DNA of 64,000 nucleotides from Bacteroidetes bacterium UBA6221 (GTDB taxonomy: Bacteria; Bacteroidota; Bacteroidia; Chitinophagales; Chitinophagaceae), in contig DISB01000012.1 in the NCBI GenBank assembly GCA_002421685.1, forward strand, positions 43,328 through 107,327. Reading direction: 5' to 3'. Of this stretch, positions 1-8,850 are shown in pieces. Positions within the stretch are counted from its first letter, which is position 1, and each line of letters begins with the position of its first letter. A model generated the notes under the pieces. The model saw nothing but the letters and a program-made list of their open reading frames with translations, was not told where the DNA came from and did not search any database. The position numbers and the translations under genes were made by a program.

Positions 1-1104
1 TATCACCAGGTTGTATTCACTCCAGTCTGCCAGTGGATTGGCAATATTCACGTTGTTCAGCCTGAACCCTTCGTAGGCGCGAAAGGCGGCCTGTATATAC
101 GGGCTGGGCGCAGCTTCGTTCAGCACCAACACCGACAGGTTGGGCGTACTCCGCGCTGTTATGCGGAAAGTGTCATCAAAGCGGACGGCCTCATCATCTA
201 TTACCAGCGCTACCTGCTGCCAGCCTGCATCATTCGTCCTGAAGCTGATGGTATCCATGCTTTCCTTGCCTTCATTAAAATGAATGGTGGCGGCACTTTT
301 CACCTGGCCATTTACCAGCAGGTTCAGCACCGGGGGGTCTGCCGGAGGCTCGCCGAAAAGCCTGGTGCGTACCACCAACTCGTTGCTTTCGCCTGCCTGC
401 ACTATGGGATTGGTGATCCAGGCTGTATCGATATATACATTCGTTGTTCTGCCGCCTGCAAAAGGTATTGCATACACAATTACGTCATCTATAGCTCCCG
501 GTGGCTCGGCCACGGCGCTTTGCTGGAAGTCGGAATAGTAATACAGGTCGGCGCCGGGCATGGCCTCGCTCTGCATGATACTTTGCAGTACCGACAATAC
601 CTGTTTGGCGCTTTTAGGTTGCTGGGAAATATCAACAGCCCCCAGTTCCACGAGTACCTTATCGGCGGGCATAGGGCGGTAGCTTACCGGGCGGTCGTTA
701 GTCAGCAACACAAACCTGGTACCCGGCGGGGCGTTACGCACCTGCCGGCGGGCGGCTTCCCTGGCCAGGTCTACCAGGCGTTGCGATTCTCTCTTCAGGC
801 CCATGCTGGCCGAGTTGTCTATATATATAACCTGGAGGCGGTGGCCTGTATCTTTCTTATCTGCGCCGGCAAAGAAAGGCTGGGCGAAAGCCAGTATGAG
901 CATGGCCAGGAAAAGCAGCCTGAGCGCCAGCAACCATTTATACCTGAGCTGGGATTGCTTTTGCGAACGTAATTGAATATTCTTCAGGAAACGGGTGTGC
1001 GGAAAATACACCGTCTTGTACCTGCGCAGGTTGAAGAGGTGTATCAGCACAGGAATGGCCAATGCCAGCCCCGCAATGAGGAATAAAGGGTACAGAAAGC
1101 TCAC
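1..1104 (-). CDS. BatA-like VWA-domain membrane protein (C-terminus beyond window)
   Basis: Reading the minus strand from a GTG at 1104 gives 368 codons that run off the left edge without a stop. The N-terminus is hydrophobic (about residues 3-22), followed by a basic stretch with the motif LFNLRRYK and a second membrane segment (about 58-75). A VWA-type metal-site motif DNSAS follows at about residues 96-100. This order (BatA N-terminal domain, two membrane helices, VWA domain) is the pattern of the Bacteroidota BatA/aerotolerance-related family, which sits in the inner membrane with the VWA domain outside it; its biochemical role is not settled. The GTG start is chosen because the upstream in-frame stop lies only 18 codons away, no ATG is in frame, and family members start with a similar FLYPLFL stretch. 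It is divergent from the gene at 1199. Confidence 0.8.
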   Translation of the reverse strand, partial: MSFLYPLFLIAGLALAIPVLIHLFNLRRYKTVYFPHTRFLKNIQLRSQKQSQLRYKWLLALRLLFLAMLILAFAQPFFAGADKKDTGHRLQVIYIDNSASMGLKRESQRLVDLAREAARRQVRNAPPGTRFVLLTNDRPVSYRPMPADKVLVELGAVDISQQPKSAKQVLSVLQSIMQSEAMPGADLYYYSDFQQSAVAEPPGAIDDVIVYAIPFAGGRTTNVYIDTAWITNPIVQAGESNELVVRTRLFGEPPADPPVLNLLVNGQVKSAATIHFNEGKESMDTISFRTNDAGWQQVALVIDDEAVRFDDTFRITARSTPNLSVLVLNEAAPSPYIQAAFRAYEGFRLNNVNIANPLADWSEYNLVI

Positions 1105-1198
1105 AGCATCAAATATAAGGCTAATGCATTGATAAACAGGGGGTATATTTAGCTAAGGCTTTCTTAAATAATGCCATGATAAAATTGTTATTTTACCG

Positions 1199-2776
1199 TT
1201 GCGCCAAACATATTCCACACTGGACACGACCTGGAAATACAGCCCGTTTTTTGCAGCAACCGCCATACTATGCGTGGCTGTGTGGCTGCTCTATCCCTGG
1301 TATCAATATTATATAGACCCGGATGCTACCGCCTATCTTACCATCGCCAGACGCTATGCGGCAGGTGATTACGAAAAAGCAATAAACGGATACTGGAGCC
1401 CGTGGAGCACCTGGCTGACTGCATTGCTGATGAAAACAGGCTTAACCGCTTTCCCCTCGGCAATTATCATTAACACCGTGGGGGCAATAGGTTTCTTATA
1501 CGGCAGTTATATCCTGGCAATAAAGCTCGGGGTACAAAGGGTACTGCAATGGGTATTAAGTTTAACGCTCGCGTTCTTCCTCTGTTATGCCGTGTATATG
1601 CAAAGTTTCAGCGACCTATGGATGTGCACCTTCCTGCTGATTGGATTACGCATTATACTGCATGACAATTTCACTACAAAACCAACACTATGGATACTGC
1701 TGGGCGTTACAGGCACACTCGCCTATTTCGCCAAGCAATATGGTTTCCACTTCTTCATATTGAATACCATCGTTTGCACATACATCATTACACAGGGCGA
1801 CCGCAAACGCTGGCTCACCATATCGGCTATAGCTATAGCGGTGATGATAGCAGGCAGTCTGCCCTGGATATATCAACTGCATGATAAATACGGCGCGTGG
1901 ATGACCGGCACCTCCGGGAAGCTGAACCTGAGCTGGTACCTGCTGGGACACCCGCTGTGGAAGGATGGCATAGATGTACTGCTACCGCCCGTATATGCCG
2001 ACAGTCCCTACTACTGGGAAGACCCCTGGTGGGTAAACGGCGATACACCGCATTTTTACAGTTCGCTGAAGCTATTTGCACTGCAACTGGTAAGGATAAT
2101 ATATAATACCATAAAGCTGGTGCAAAGCATGGGCGCTATATCTGCCTTTTATGCCGTGGTTTGGCTGCTGGTATTGTGTGTAGCTTTGTCAAAGAGATTA
2201 AGGGCGCAATTAGGTACCGCACAATTTGTCGCGGCGCTGTCCTTTCTGTTGTTTCCGCTCAGTTTCCTGCTTATCAATTTTGAGCCGCGGTATATATGGT
2301 ACACCCTGCCGCTGAGCATGATATTCGGGGCGCGGACCTTACAATACCTGGGAGCATATCTCAACAAGCCTTTGCAAGGCTTAGCCATCTTTGTATTTGC
2401 AGCCAGCTATCTTGTAACGCCCCTGAAAGACATGCAGGAGATGTTCCTCGAAGGAAAGGATGCGTACGTATGGGCGAAACACCTTGAAAGGAACGGCATA
2501 AAAGGCAGCTTTGCCACCAATGTAAACAAGGGTAAAGACGCACATTTTATGGAGCGGATAGCCTACCATACCGGGAACGCCTATTATAATATGCCTTATA
2601 AAGCCCCGCACGATGAACTGCTAAAAGACCTGCGCAGGTACAACGTAAAACATTTTTATTACCTGCACAACGGCGATGCGGAGGCATATACTTTCCGCGA
2701 TGAGCAGGGCAACGCCTTTCCCCTGGTGCATAGCGACTGCAGAATGCTGATATTTGACCTGCAAAGCCGCCGGTAA
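1199..2776 (+). CDS. GT-C type membrane glycosyltransferase-like protein (family 39-like)
   Basis: This 525-residue polytopic protein has roughly ten hydrophobic segments. The first large extracytoplasmic loop holds a DPDATAYL motif at about residues 38-45, followed by YWSPWSTWL. Acidic residues at this place are the catalytic signature of GT-C glycosyltransferases (the ArnT/PMT superfamily), which move a sugar from a polyprenyl-phosphate donor to an acceptor outside the inner membrane. A short soluble C-terminal part (about 430-525) follows the last helix. Donor and acceptor cannot be told. The start is a TTG: an in-frame stop lies 10 codons upstream and the next in-frame ATG would remove the first helices. 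The stop codon abuts that of the convergent gene at 2777 with no bases between. Confidence 0.7.
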   Translation: MRQTYSTLDTTWKYSPFFAATAILCVAVWLLYPWYQYYIDPDATAYLTIARRYAAGDYEKAINGYWSPWSTWLTALLMKTGLTAFPSAIIINTVGAIGFLYGSYILAIKLGVQRVLQWVLSLTLAFFLCYAVYMQSFSDLWMCTFLLIGLRIILHDNFTTKPTLWILLGVTGTLAYFAKQYGFHFFILNTIVCTYIITQGDRKRWLTISAIAIAVMIAGSLPWIYQLHDKYGAWMTGTSGKLNLSWYLLGHPLWKDGIDVLLPPVYADSPYYWEDPWWVNGDTPHFYSSLKLFALQLVRIIYNTIKLVQSMGAISAFYAVVWLLVLCVALSKRLRAQLGTAQFVAALSFLLFPLSFLLINFEPRYIWYTLPLSMIFGARTLQYLGAYLNKPLQGLAIFVFAASYLVTPLKDMQEMFLEGKDAYVWAKHLERNGIKGSFATNVNKGKDAHFMERIAYHTGNAYYNMPYKAPHDELLKDLRRYNVKHFYYLHNGDAEAYTFRDEQGNAFPLVHSDCRMLIFDLQSRR

Positions 2777-4336
2777 TTAAAGCACGATAGTCTTTGACAG
2801 AGCATCGTTCCTGCCTGAGATTATTTCTATTAAGCCGGCCCCCGCAGGCACCGGTATTTTTACTTTTTTACCGGGTTTTGCGGTTTTCACCGCTGCTCCC
2901 TGCCTGCCTGTTGACAGGGTAAAGCGGCAGGTATAAGTATCCGCAATTGTACCGGTGTTTTCGATAACCAGGTTGCGGCCTTCAATGTGTGCAACAAAAT
3001 AAACCGGGTATAACGATGAAGCAAAAGCGGCCCTGTAACCCGATACGGGAATAAACCCGGCCGAGAAGCTGTCGTATTTCTCCGCATCCGCCTGCCAGAC
3101 AATCTCTTTGTTTTTATTCACTTCAACCACCCGGTTGTTGGCGCCAAGGCATACCAGTACATTATCGTTATACATTGGCACAACCCCACCCACTTTGGAT
3201 GCATAATTGTAGCCGGCGTCCGTGAAGGCAAACATGTATTCCCAAATTACTTCCGGCGGGCGCTTGCCTCCAGGTTGCGCTATCCTCATAACCGACGATT
3301 GATTCTTCTTGGCCGGACTGTTATTGTTAAAGAACAGGAGGTTGCCCTTCGCATCCAGGGTGATGGCATGTTGCCGTCTGAACCAGGCATTGGGATAATA
3401 CGGTATGTTGTTCCCATAATCATAACCTATTGAATATTCTATCCTGCCTGTAGCCACATCAATTTTTGCAATAGAACTCAGGTCGCGGTGCGAGAGGTAG
3501 AGTTTATTGTCCCTTTCGTCGTAAAAGGCAGCGTTGATGTGTGAACCATGAAAATTACTGCCATGCGCATAATGTTCTTTTTCATCCCATAGCCACTTTA
3601 CCTTGTTATCGCGGCCAATCTCAAATACTATGGAATAAGGAATGTCATCCGCTTCGCCCGCTTTCACACGTCGGGATACACAGAGGTAGTTGCCGTTATC
3701 CAGCTTCCTGAATTCATGGTGGTAGTCTGGCAGCTTATAGCCGGGAACACTGTCGGGAGACTTCCATAAAATGTTTCCCCTCAGGTCGATCTCATAGCAG
3801 AAACTATTCCAGAGAAAAGTGACTGTACCGGCTTTTGTAGGGTTGAGGCAGCGCACAGCGCCAAACTTGCCGGGAGGGAAGGTCCATACAACCCTGCCGT
3901 TGCGATCAATAATAAGACCGTCGTCCAGCGAGATACAACCGCCCTCGTATTCGCCCGGCTTGTTGACAGCTACTATATTCCTGTACAATGTAGTGTCTCC
4001 ATGCCAGGTACCACTTATATATAGGTGAGTTGGCTCAGAGGTAAAGATCTCGTTTGCATTTTTGTCGTAGTAACTATAAGTCCAGCGATAGGCAGTATTA
4101 AACGCCAGGCCCGATTGTATCAATACCGCGTTATTTATCGACTCGCCGGTAATGACAGGGCCCTTCCCGGATGGATAGACCCTTACTTCATAAATATGCG
4201 CATCCTTATTATAGGGTAGCTCAAAAAGAATATGGGTATAGTTTACGGTATCATCCCGGCCGGGTGCAACTGCTATACCGGCCAGCGCAAAATGATCTGT
4301 GATAATCAGTAATAATAAGCAGAGCGTTGTTTTCAT
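2777..4336 (-). CDS. Secreted arylsulfotransferase (ASST)-like protein
   Basis: From the ATG at 4336 the protein has 519 residues and begins with a signal peptide (MKTTLCLLLLIITDHFALAG). The frame is open further upstream, but that extension is basic and unlike a coding N-terminus, so I reject it. An Ig-like N-terminal part (about 25-115) is followed by a propeller-like region with repeated WxFPPG, GNILWK, DYHHEF and HGSHINA motifs. These match the arylsulfotransferase/ASST fold, where conserved histidines take part in transfer of sulfate between phenolic compounds in the periplasm. The C-terminal 80 residues look like a beta-sandwich. Family assignment is fairly good; actual sulfotransferase activity is uncertain because many Bacteroidota members are uncharacterised. 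Confidence 0.7.
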   Translation of the reverse strand: MKTTLCLLLLIITDHFALAGIAVAPGRDDTVNYTHILFELPYNKDAHIYEVRVYPSGKGPVITGESINNAVLIQSGLAFNTAYRWTYSYYDKNANEIFTSEPTHLYISGTWHGDTTLYRNIVAVNKPGEYEGGCISLDDGLIIDRNGRVVWTFPPGKFGAVRCLNPTKAGTVTFLWNSFCYEIDLRGNILWKSPDSVPGYKLPDYHHEFRKLDNGNYLCVSRRVKAGEADDIPYSIVFEIGRDNKVKWLWDEKEHYAHGSNFHGSHINAAFYDERDNKLYLSHRDLSSIAKIDVATGRIEYSIGYDYGNNIPYYPNAWFRRQHAITLDAKGNLLFFNNNSPAKKNQSSVMRIAQPGGKRPPEVIWEYMFAFTDAGYNYASKVGGVVPMYNDNVLVCLGANNRVVEVNKNKEIVWQADAEKYDSFSAGFIPVSGYRAAFASSLYPVYFVAHIEGRNLVIENTGTIADTYTCRFTLSTGRQGAAVKTAKPGKKVKIPVPAGAGLIEIISGRNDALSKTIVL

Positions 4337-4793
4337 TCGGATACTAAAATACGAAATAAGGGCTTGTGTCGTTTTGTAACCATCCGTAAATATCTTGCCC
4401 AGCCATGGAATGAAAATTGTTAAGTACAAGGCTGAAAAGACGCCGGCAGGTTTAACTATTGGCAATCTCGAGCCACTGCAACGGATTGATAACGAAATAA
4501 TTGTAGCATAATTGTTAAGTTTTGTTAACTGGTAGCGTGTTTGTTCATTAAAGCTACATGGAGCAAAAATCCCCCGTAAGAGCGGAGGGATGGGCATGTT
4601 ATTTTCGATAAGTTTTTCCGTAACCGGTTTTTCATGAGTAAAAGGTTTTTTACCCCGTTCCGCTATCGCAGGATTGGCGGACGGGTATTTACTATAGCAA
4701 ATTTACTAATTTTTATTAAAATAATGAATTAAATTTTTTAAACGAATCTTAGCAGGTCTTATCAAATCGGAGAAATATTGCTTATTTTTAAGT
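4337..4793. other. Divergent intergenic region with leader hairpin
   Basis: This stretch separates the divergent ASST-like gene and the DUF6624 gene. It is AT-rich next to 4794. On the minus strand, bases 4591 to 4569 form a stem (ATCCC, bulge, CCG / CGG, GGGAT) followed directly by five T residues. That resembles an intrinsic terminator placed about 230 bases ahead of the ASST-like start, so it could be an attenuator or the end of an unseen short transcript. I see no convincing gene or complete promoter here. Confidence 0.35.
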
Positions 4794-5780
4794 ATGAAAT
4801 GCTTACTCCTATTGTTAAGTTTCTTGCTGAGCGTGGCTGCTTCAAAAGCGCAGGACGATGACGCATACAAACGGCTGGCACAACAGGCAACCACTTATTA
4901 CCATAAAGGGGATTTCAAGCGCAGTGCCGAGACTTTAGAAAGCGCCATAGCGCTGAAGGGTGACAAATGCGGCTATACAGAAGTATATAACGCCGCCTGC
5001 TCGTGGGCAAGGGCGGGCAATGCAGATAATGCGTTCAAGCACCTGAACTACCTGGCCGGCAGCATTATGACAGACCCGGAAGGCTACCTGGGCAAAAAGC
5101 ATATGGACCCGCTGTTTTACATGTATGACAAAGACCTGGAGCCCCTGCGCCACGATGCACGCTGGAACGAGTTCATAACAAGGCTGCAGAAAAGAAGAAA
5201 GCCATTGGTGAATATGCTGGACTCGATATACATGGAGGACCAGCAGGGCAGACAGCAATTGCAGACAGTGGAAAAAGAATACGGGCAGGGCTCAAAAGAG
5301 CTGGCGGAATTGTGGGCGAGGATACAAATCTCCGACTCTGTCAACCTGTCGAAGGTCCGGAAAATCATTGACAGCCTGGGCTGGCAGGGGCCCGACTTTT
5401 TAGGCGAACGTGGCAGCCGGACTTTATTCCTTGTGATACAACACTCAGACCAACAGACACAGGAACATTACCTGCCGGTAATGCGTGAAGCCGCAGCGAA
5501 AGGGAATGCCAATAAATCGAGCCTGGCGCTGCTGGAAGACAGGGTTGCTTTAGGACAGGGCAAAAGGCAGCTATACGGCAGCCAGGTAGGCAGGGGCAAG
5601 GATGGTAAATATTACGTGCTGCCGCTGCACGACCCCGACAGTGTGGACATACGCCGGCGCAGCATGGGGCTGGGCAGGATAGCCTACTACCTGAAGAACT
5701 GGGACATGACCTGGGACGTGGAAGCATACAAAAAACAACTGCCGGAACTGGATAAGCTGCATGGGATAAAGGAGAAATAG
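4794..5780 (+). CDS. Secreted TPR and DUF6624 domain protein
   Basis: The 328-residue protein starts with a clear signal peptide (MKCLLLLLSFLLSVAASKAQ). Residues about 22-110 look like TPR-type helical pairs with the pattern AQQATTYYHKGDFKRSAETL and an AACSWARAGNADNAFKHL repeat. The C-terminal half (about 150-310) carries the DUF6624 pattern: WPG-like DFLGERGSRTLFLVIQHSD, then ALLEDRVALGQGKRQLYGSQ, then a final YYLKNWDM stretch. DUF6624 has no established biochemical function; in Bacteroidota such proteins are usually periplasmic or surface-associated. The gene stands alone, divergent from the ASST-like gene, with a hairpin repeat pair just after it that may end transcription. Confidence 0.8.
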   Translation: MKCLLLLLSFLLSVAASKAQDDDAYKRLAQQATTYYHKGDFKRSAETLESAIALKGDKCGYTEVYNAACSWARAGNADNAFKHLNYLAGSIMTDPEGYLGKKHMDPLFYMYDKDLEPLRHDARWNEFITRLQKRRKPLVNMLDSIYMEDQQGRQQLQTVEKEYGQGSKELAELWARIQISDSVNLSKVRKIIDSLGWQGPDFLGERGSRTLFLVIQHSDQQTQEHYLPVMREAAAKGNANKSSLALLEDRVALGQGKRQLYGSQVGRGKDGKYYVLPLHDPDSVDIRRRSMGLGRIAYYLKNWDMTWDVEAYKKQLPELDKLHGIKEK

Positions 5781-5814
5781 CTGCGTTACAAATGCTGTTC
5801 CGGTGCATCCTTTA

Positions 5815-5893
5815 TGGTGGTGCGGTGACAACACCGACCACAAGGGGAATGTGGTAGGTCGTTGGTGGTGGTGCGGTGACAACACCGACCACA
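5815..5893. repeat. Two direct copies of a 28-bp hairpin-forming repeat
   Basis: An identical 28-bp unit occurs at 5815-5842 and 5866-5893 (start-to-start distance 51 bp). Each unit contains the stem CGGTG-ACAA-CACCG, extended outward by GTGGT/ACCAC with a one-base bulge, giving about ten pairs. The spacer itself begins with CCACA...TGTGG, so alternative foldings are possible. It lies exactly between the GC-richer DUF6624 gene and the AT-rich genes that follow. It may act as a transcription end or be a REP-like element. Confidence 0.7.
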
Positions 5894-5945
5894 TGGAAAA
5901 TTTGCTGCCATAGTAACGTAGACAGAGTCTACGCCGAACGGAAAA

Positions 5946-6410
5946 ATGGATCTTGTCTCTTTGCTCAATGAAGCAGATTTAGTTATATTAGAAAAAAATA
6001 AGCAGATGCCAAACATAAGATATTGGGCTGGGGGGTTTGTTAGTGGTAAACAGCCTTATGAGCGGTTAAAAGATTTTGTTGCTAGTTGCTATTGGCAAGC
6101 ACTAGATTATGCTCCGGATGATAACAGTGTGAATGCGTCGAGGGCTAGAGCAACTTTTTCCAAAATAAAAGTTGGTGACAAATTTCTCATTAAGGGCTAT
6201 GGTGGTAGTCATACACTTAAAGTTCATTTTGTGGGAGAGGTCATTAAAAAAGATGATAATAAGTTCAGGGTAGATTTAAAGGAAGAAAATGTTAAGCGAT
6301 ACCATGGTACGGCACCAAAAGGGGATGGCGCAGGAAATTGGTTTCTTACATTGTTAGAGGTCAAAAGAAAAAAGGATATTGAGCTATTATTTTCAAATAG
6401 ACTTACATAG
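5946..6410 (+). CDS. AT-rich hypothetical protein, possibly EVE/PUA-like
   Basis: I do not recognise this 154-residue protein with certainty. It is soluble, without signal peptide. The central part reads FSKIKVGDKFLIKGYGG, then HTLKVHFVGEVIKKDDN, and near the end GAGNWFLTLLEVKR. A strand-rich layout with a VGD-turn, a GxV strand and a terminal W-F strand is reminiscent of PUA/EVE-like small barrels that bind nucleic acids or modified bases, but this is inference from pattern only. Base use is much more AT-rich than in flanking genes, which suggests later arrival. It is followed by a second AT-rich orphan (6592) and together they fill the space before nuoN. Confidence 0.55.
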   Translation: MDLVSLLNEADLVILEKNKQMPNIRYWAGGFVSGKQPYERLKDFVASCYWQALDYAPDDNSVNASRARATFSKIKVGDKFLIKGYGGSHTLKVHFVGEVIKKDDNKFRVDLKEENVKRYHGTAPKGDGAGNWFLTLLEVKRKKDIELLFSNRLT

Positions 6411-6591
6411 ATATGCTTAGCTTCCAAAAATATCGTTAATCAAACTGAGTGATTAGGTTAAAAGCCTAACACCAGTTGGGTTATTAACTTTAACAAGCTC
6501 TAACTTAATATAGATGAGTACAGATTTGATGATTTCCTCATACACGGGTCGCCCGTCGGAAGACACGCGTCAATATGATTAATGTTCTTTA

Positions 6592-7398
6592 ATGAAAACG
6601 AAAAAAAAGAAAGTAAAAAAGAAAAATATTCGTTGGCTGAAATTACTGTTATGGTTTACTAGTATTTCAAAGCCTTTAAAGTACATTTTTCTTCTTGCGA
6701 CAATTTTGGTTTTACTGTTCGAATTCTGGATTAGTAATGTCAACATGGACAGTACGTGGGCACATTTAATTAATTTTTTTGTAAAACTATCCTACTCTTA
6801 TATTTCTGCATTCATCTTCTATTTACTGGCAGTACATACACCCAAAGAGCGTCGTAAAATCAAAATGATATTGCATATATCCAATACATCAACATATCTA
6901 TTAACGGAGCTAAGATTTTTTCTCGACACATTTTGTGTGTATGTCAACTTAGATAAGCCTATCAATACACGAGGGTTGGATAACATATTAAATAATTATA
7001 GTCCATTTTCTATAGTTACTAGTAAATCTGAAGAAGTGACTTTTGTAAATTGGTTTGGCTATTACGAATGGAAAGCAACTCGAGTGCAAAAATTAATAGA
7101 TACTCTTTTGGAATTATCTGATTTTTTAAATCCCGAATTCATTAAATATTTAATTAGAATCCGAGCATCCTTTGACAATGTCAATATGATGTACCACCGG
7201 GCAAAGGCTTCGCCAAATATGGCCTTTTTTTTATTAGTTGTTTTAGACTTAGAATACAATATTGAACAACTTAAAAATCATCATATATCACTTAGGCCTT
7301 ATACCGATTTATATCACGATGATATAGTAAAGGAAAATCGAAAGAGGTGGGCTGCAGAGACACTTCTGTCTAATCCAGAAAAGACCGAAAATGTATAG
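6592..7398 (+). CDS. AT-rich hypothetical membrane protein
   Basis: This 268-residue protein begins with a very basic stretch (MKTKKKKVKKKNIRW) followed by two hydrophobic segments at about residues 30-50 and 62-82. The remaining 185 residues are predicted to be cytoplasmic by the positive-inside rule and look mostly helical, with the pattern LLELSDFLNPEFIKYLIRIRA. No family is recognised. Two N-terminal helices with a helical cytoplasmic tail are a common plan for small membrane-anchored effectors, but nothing specific supports such a role. Base use is strikingly AT-rich. The stop lies three bases from the stop of convergent nuoN, so insertion here did not damage the nuo operon. Confidence 0.55.
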   Translation: MKTKKKKVKKKNIRWLKLLLWFTSISKPLKYIFLLATILVLLFEFWISNVNMDSTWAHLINFFVKLSYSYISAFIFYLLAVHTPKERRKIKMILHISNTSTYLLTELRFFLDTFCVYVNLDKPINTRGLDNILNNYSPFSIVTSKSEEVTFVNWFGYYEWKATRVQKLIDTLLELSDFLNPEFIKYLIRIRASFDNVNMMYHRAKASPNMAFFLLVVLDLEYNIEQLKNHHISLRPYTDLYHDDIVKENRKRWAAETLLSNPEKTENV

Positions 7399-7401
7399 CT
7401 T

Positions 7402-8781
7402 TTATATACTTCCCAAAAACAAATGTGGCGCAGCACCCAGCAATATTACCAGCGCACAGGTGATACCCAGTAATATCTTATCGCTGCTGTTTACTTCTAC
7501 CGCCATTTCGGCCTCGCCCTGCTTGAAGTACATGGCGATGATAACCCGGAAGTAATAATACACACTGATGGCGGCCATGAGCAGCGCGAATATCACCAGC
7601 CAGAGCATATCGCCCTGCTGCACTGCTGCATTCAGCACGAAGTATTTGGCCATGAAGCCGCCTGTAAGCGGTATGCCCGCCAGCGAGAGTAAGAATATAG
7701 TAGTAAAAAACGCCAGTGCAGGTTGCTTCTTAGCCAGGCCGTTGAAGCCGTCGTAAGTATAGTCTTTCAGTTTTATCAGCACCGAGAACATGCCGATGGT
7801 AGCCAGGCTATACGCTACGCCGTAGATGATCATTCCCTGCCAGGCAGAGGCGTTTACCGCTGCTATGGCAAAAAGCATAAAGCCCGCCTGCGCTATCGAC
7901 GAATAGGCCAGCATACGCTTCACGCTTTGCTGGAACACCGCTGTAACGTTGCCTACCAGCAATGTAGCGGCGGTGATGAGCGCCACTATCATCATCCAGT
8001 GTTCGCTGAGGCTGCCAAAGGCGATATGGAACAAACGCAGGAAACCTACGAAAGCGCCGGCCTTAACGATGGTGGACATGAATGCCGTAAATGCCGTGGG
8101 CGAACCGTCGTACACATCGGGTGTCCACATATGCACGGGCACCGCCGATACTTTGAAGGCGAATGATACGAGTATGAACAGGATACCCGCCAGCGCCAGC
8201 GGATTGAGCGATTCGGTGCGCAGGAAAGTAAAGTCGGTAATATAGAAAGAACCGGTAGCGCCGTAGAGCAGGGTAATGCCCATCAGCAGCAGGCCCGTAG
8301 TGAAGGCCCCCATCAGGAAGTATTTCAGCGACGCCTCGTTGCTCTTCAGGTTGCGCCGGTCGGCCCCCGCCAGTATGTACTGCGGTATAGACATAATCTC
8401 GATACCCAGGAACAGCATGAGCAGGTTGTTGTAACCTGTAAGCAGGAATATACCGCAGAGAATAAAGAGTATCAGTGCAAAGTATTCGGCCACATGGTTG
8501 CCTACGCGCATCACGTCCTTGCCCATGAGCAATACGTACAGGAAGGTACAGCCGGCCATCATCATATTGAACCAAAGAGCGTAGCTGTCTATGCGCAGCA
8601 TATTGTTGAACAGCATGGCCGGGGCGGTAGCAGAAGCTTCTGCCACTTCCCACACGGTGATGCCCAGCAGGGCCAAGAATGCAATGATAGCCACCGATAC
8701 TACCTGCTTTTTGTCTTTCACAAACAGCCCGGTGAACATCATGATAACACCCAATAACGTTGCAGCAATAATTGCCTTCAT
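7402..8781 (-). CDS. nuoN: NADH-quinone oxidoreductase subunit N
   Basis: The 459-residue product has about 14 membrane helices and the antiporter-like core typical of NuoN, one of the three proton-pumping membrane-arm subunits of complex I. Recognisable stretches include LFLGIEIMSIPQYILAGADR, the lysine-bearing KVSAVPVHMWTPDVYDGSPT loop and VKRMLAYSSIAQAGFML. The lysine in the KVSAVPVH region and the glutamate in the LGIE motif belong to the proton path in the family. It is the last gene of the operon, 69 bp after nuoM, and ends three bases from the convergent orphan at 6592. I see no clear intrinsic terminator after it. Confidence 0.96.
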   Translation of the reverse strand: MKAIIAATLLGVIMMFTGLFVKDKKQVVSVAIIAFLALLGITVWEVAEASATAPAMLFNNMLRIDSYALWFNMMMAGCTFLYVLLMGKDVMRVGNHVAEYFALILFILCGIFLLTGYNNLLMLFLGIEIMSIPQYILAGADRRNLKSNEASLKYFLMGAFTTGLLLMGITLLYGATGSFYITDFTFLRTESLNPLALAGILFILVSFAFKVSAVPVHMWTPDVYDGSPTAFTAFMSTIVKAGAFVGFLRLFHIAFGSLSEHWMMIVALITAATLLVGNVTAVFQQSVKRMLAYSSIAQAGFMLFAIAAVNASAWQGMIIYGVAYSLATIGMFSVLIKLKDYTYDGFNGLAKKQPALAFFTTIFLLSLAGIPLTGGFMAKYFVLNAAVQQGDMLWLVIFALLMAAISVYYYFRVIIAMYFKQGEAEMAVEVNSSDKILLGITCALVILLGAAPHLFLGSI

Positions 8782-8850
8782 ATTCCGGTTCCGGGATAAC
8801 GGGGCACTGCCCGCCGCCCTGATTTTTTTTAATTAACTAAATATCAAACA

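Noticed and set aside
5815..5893. Possible CRISPR mini-array
   Set aside because: Only two repeat units, a 23-bp spacer that pairs with the repeat itself, and no cas genes in the window.
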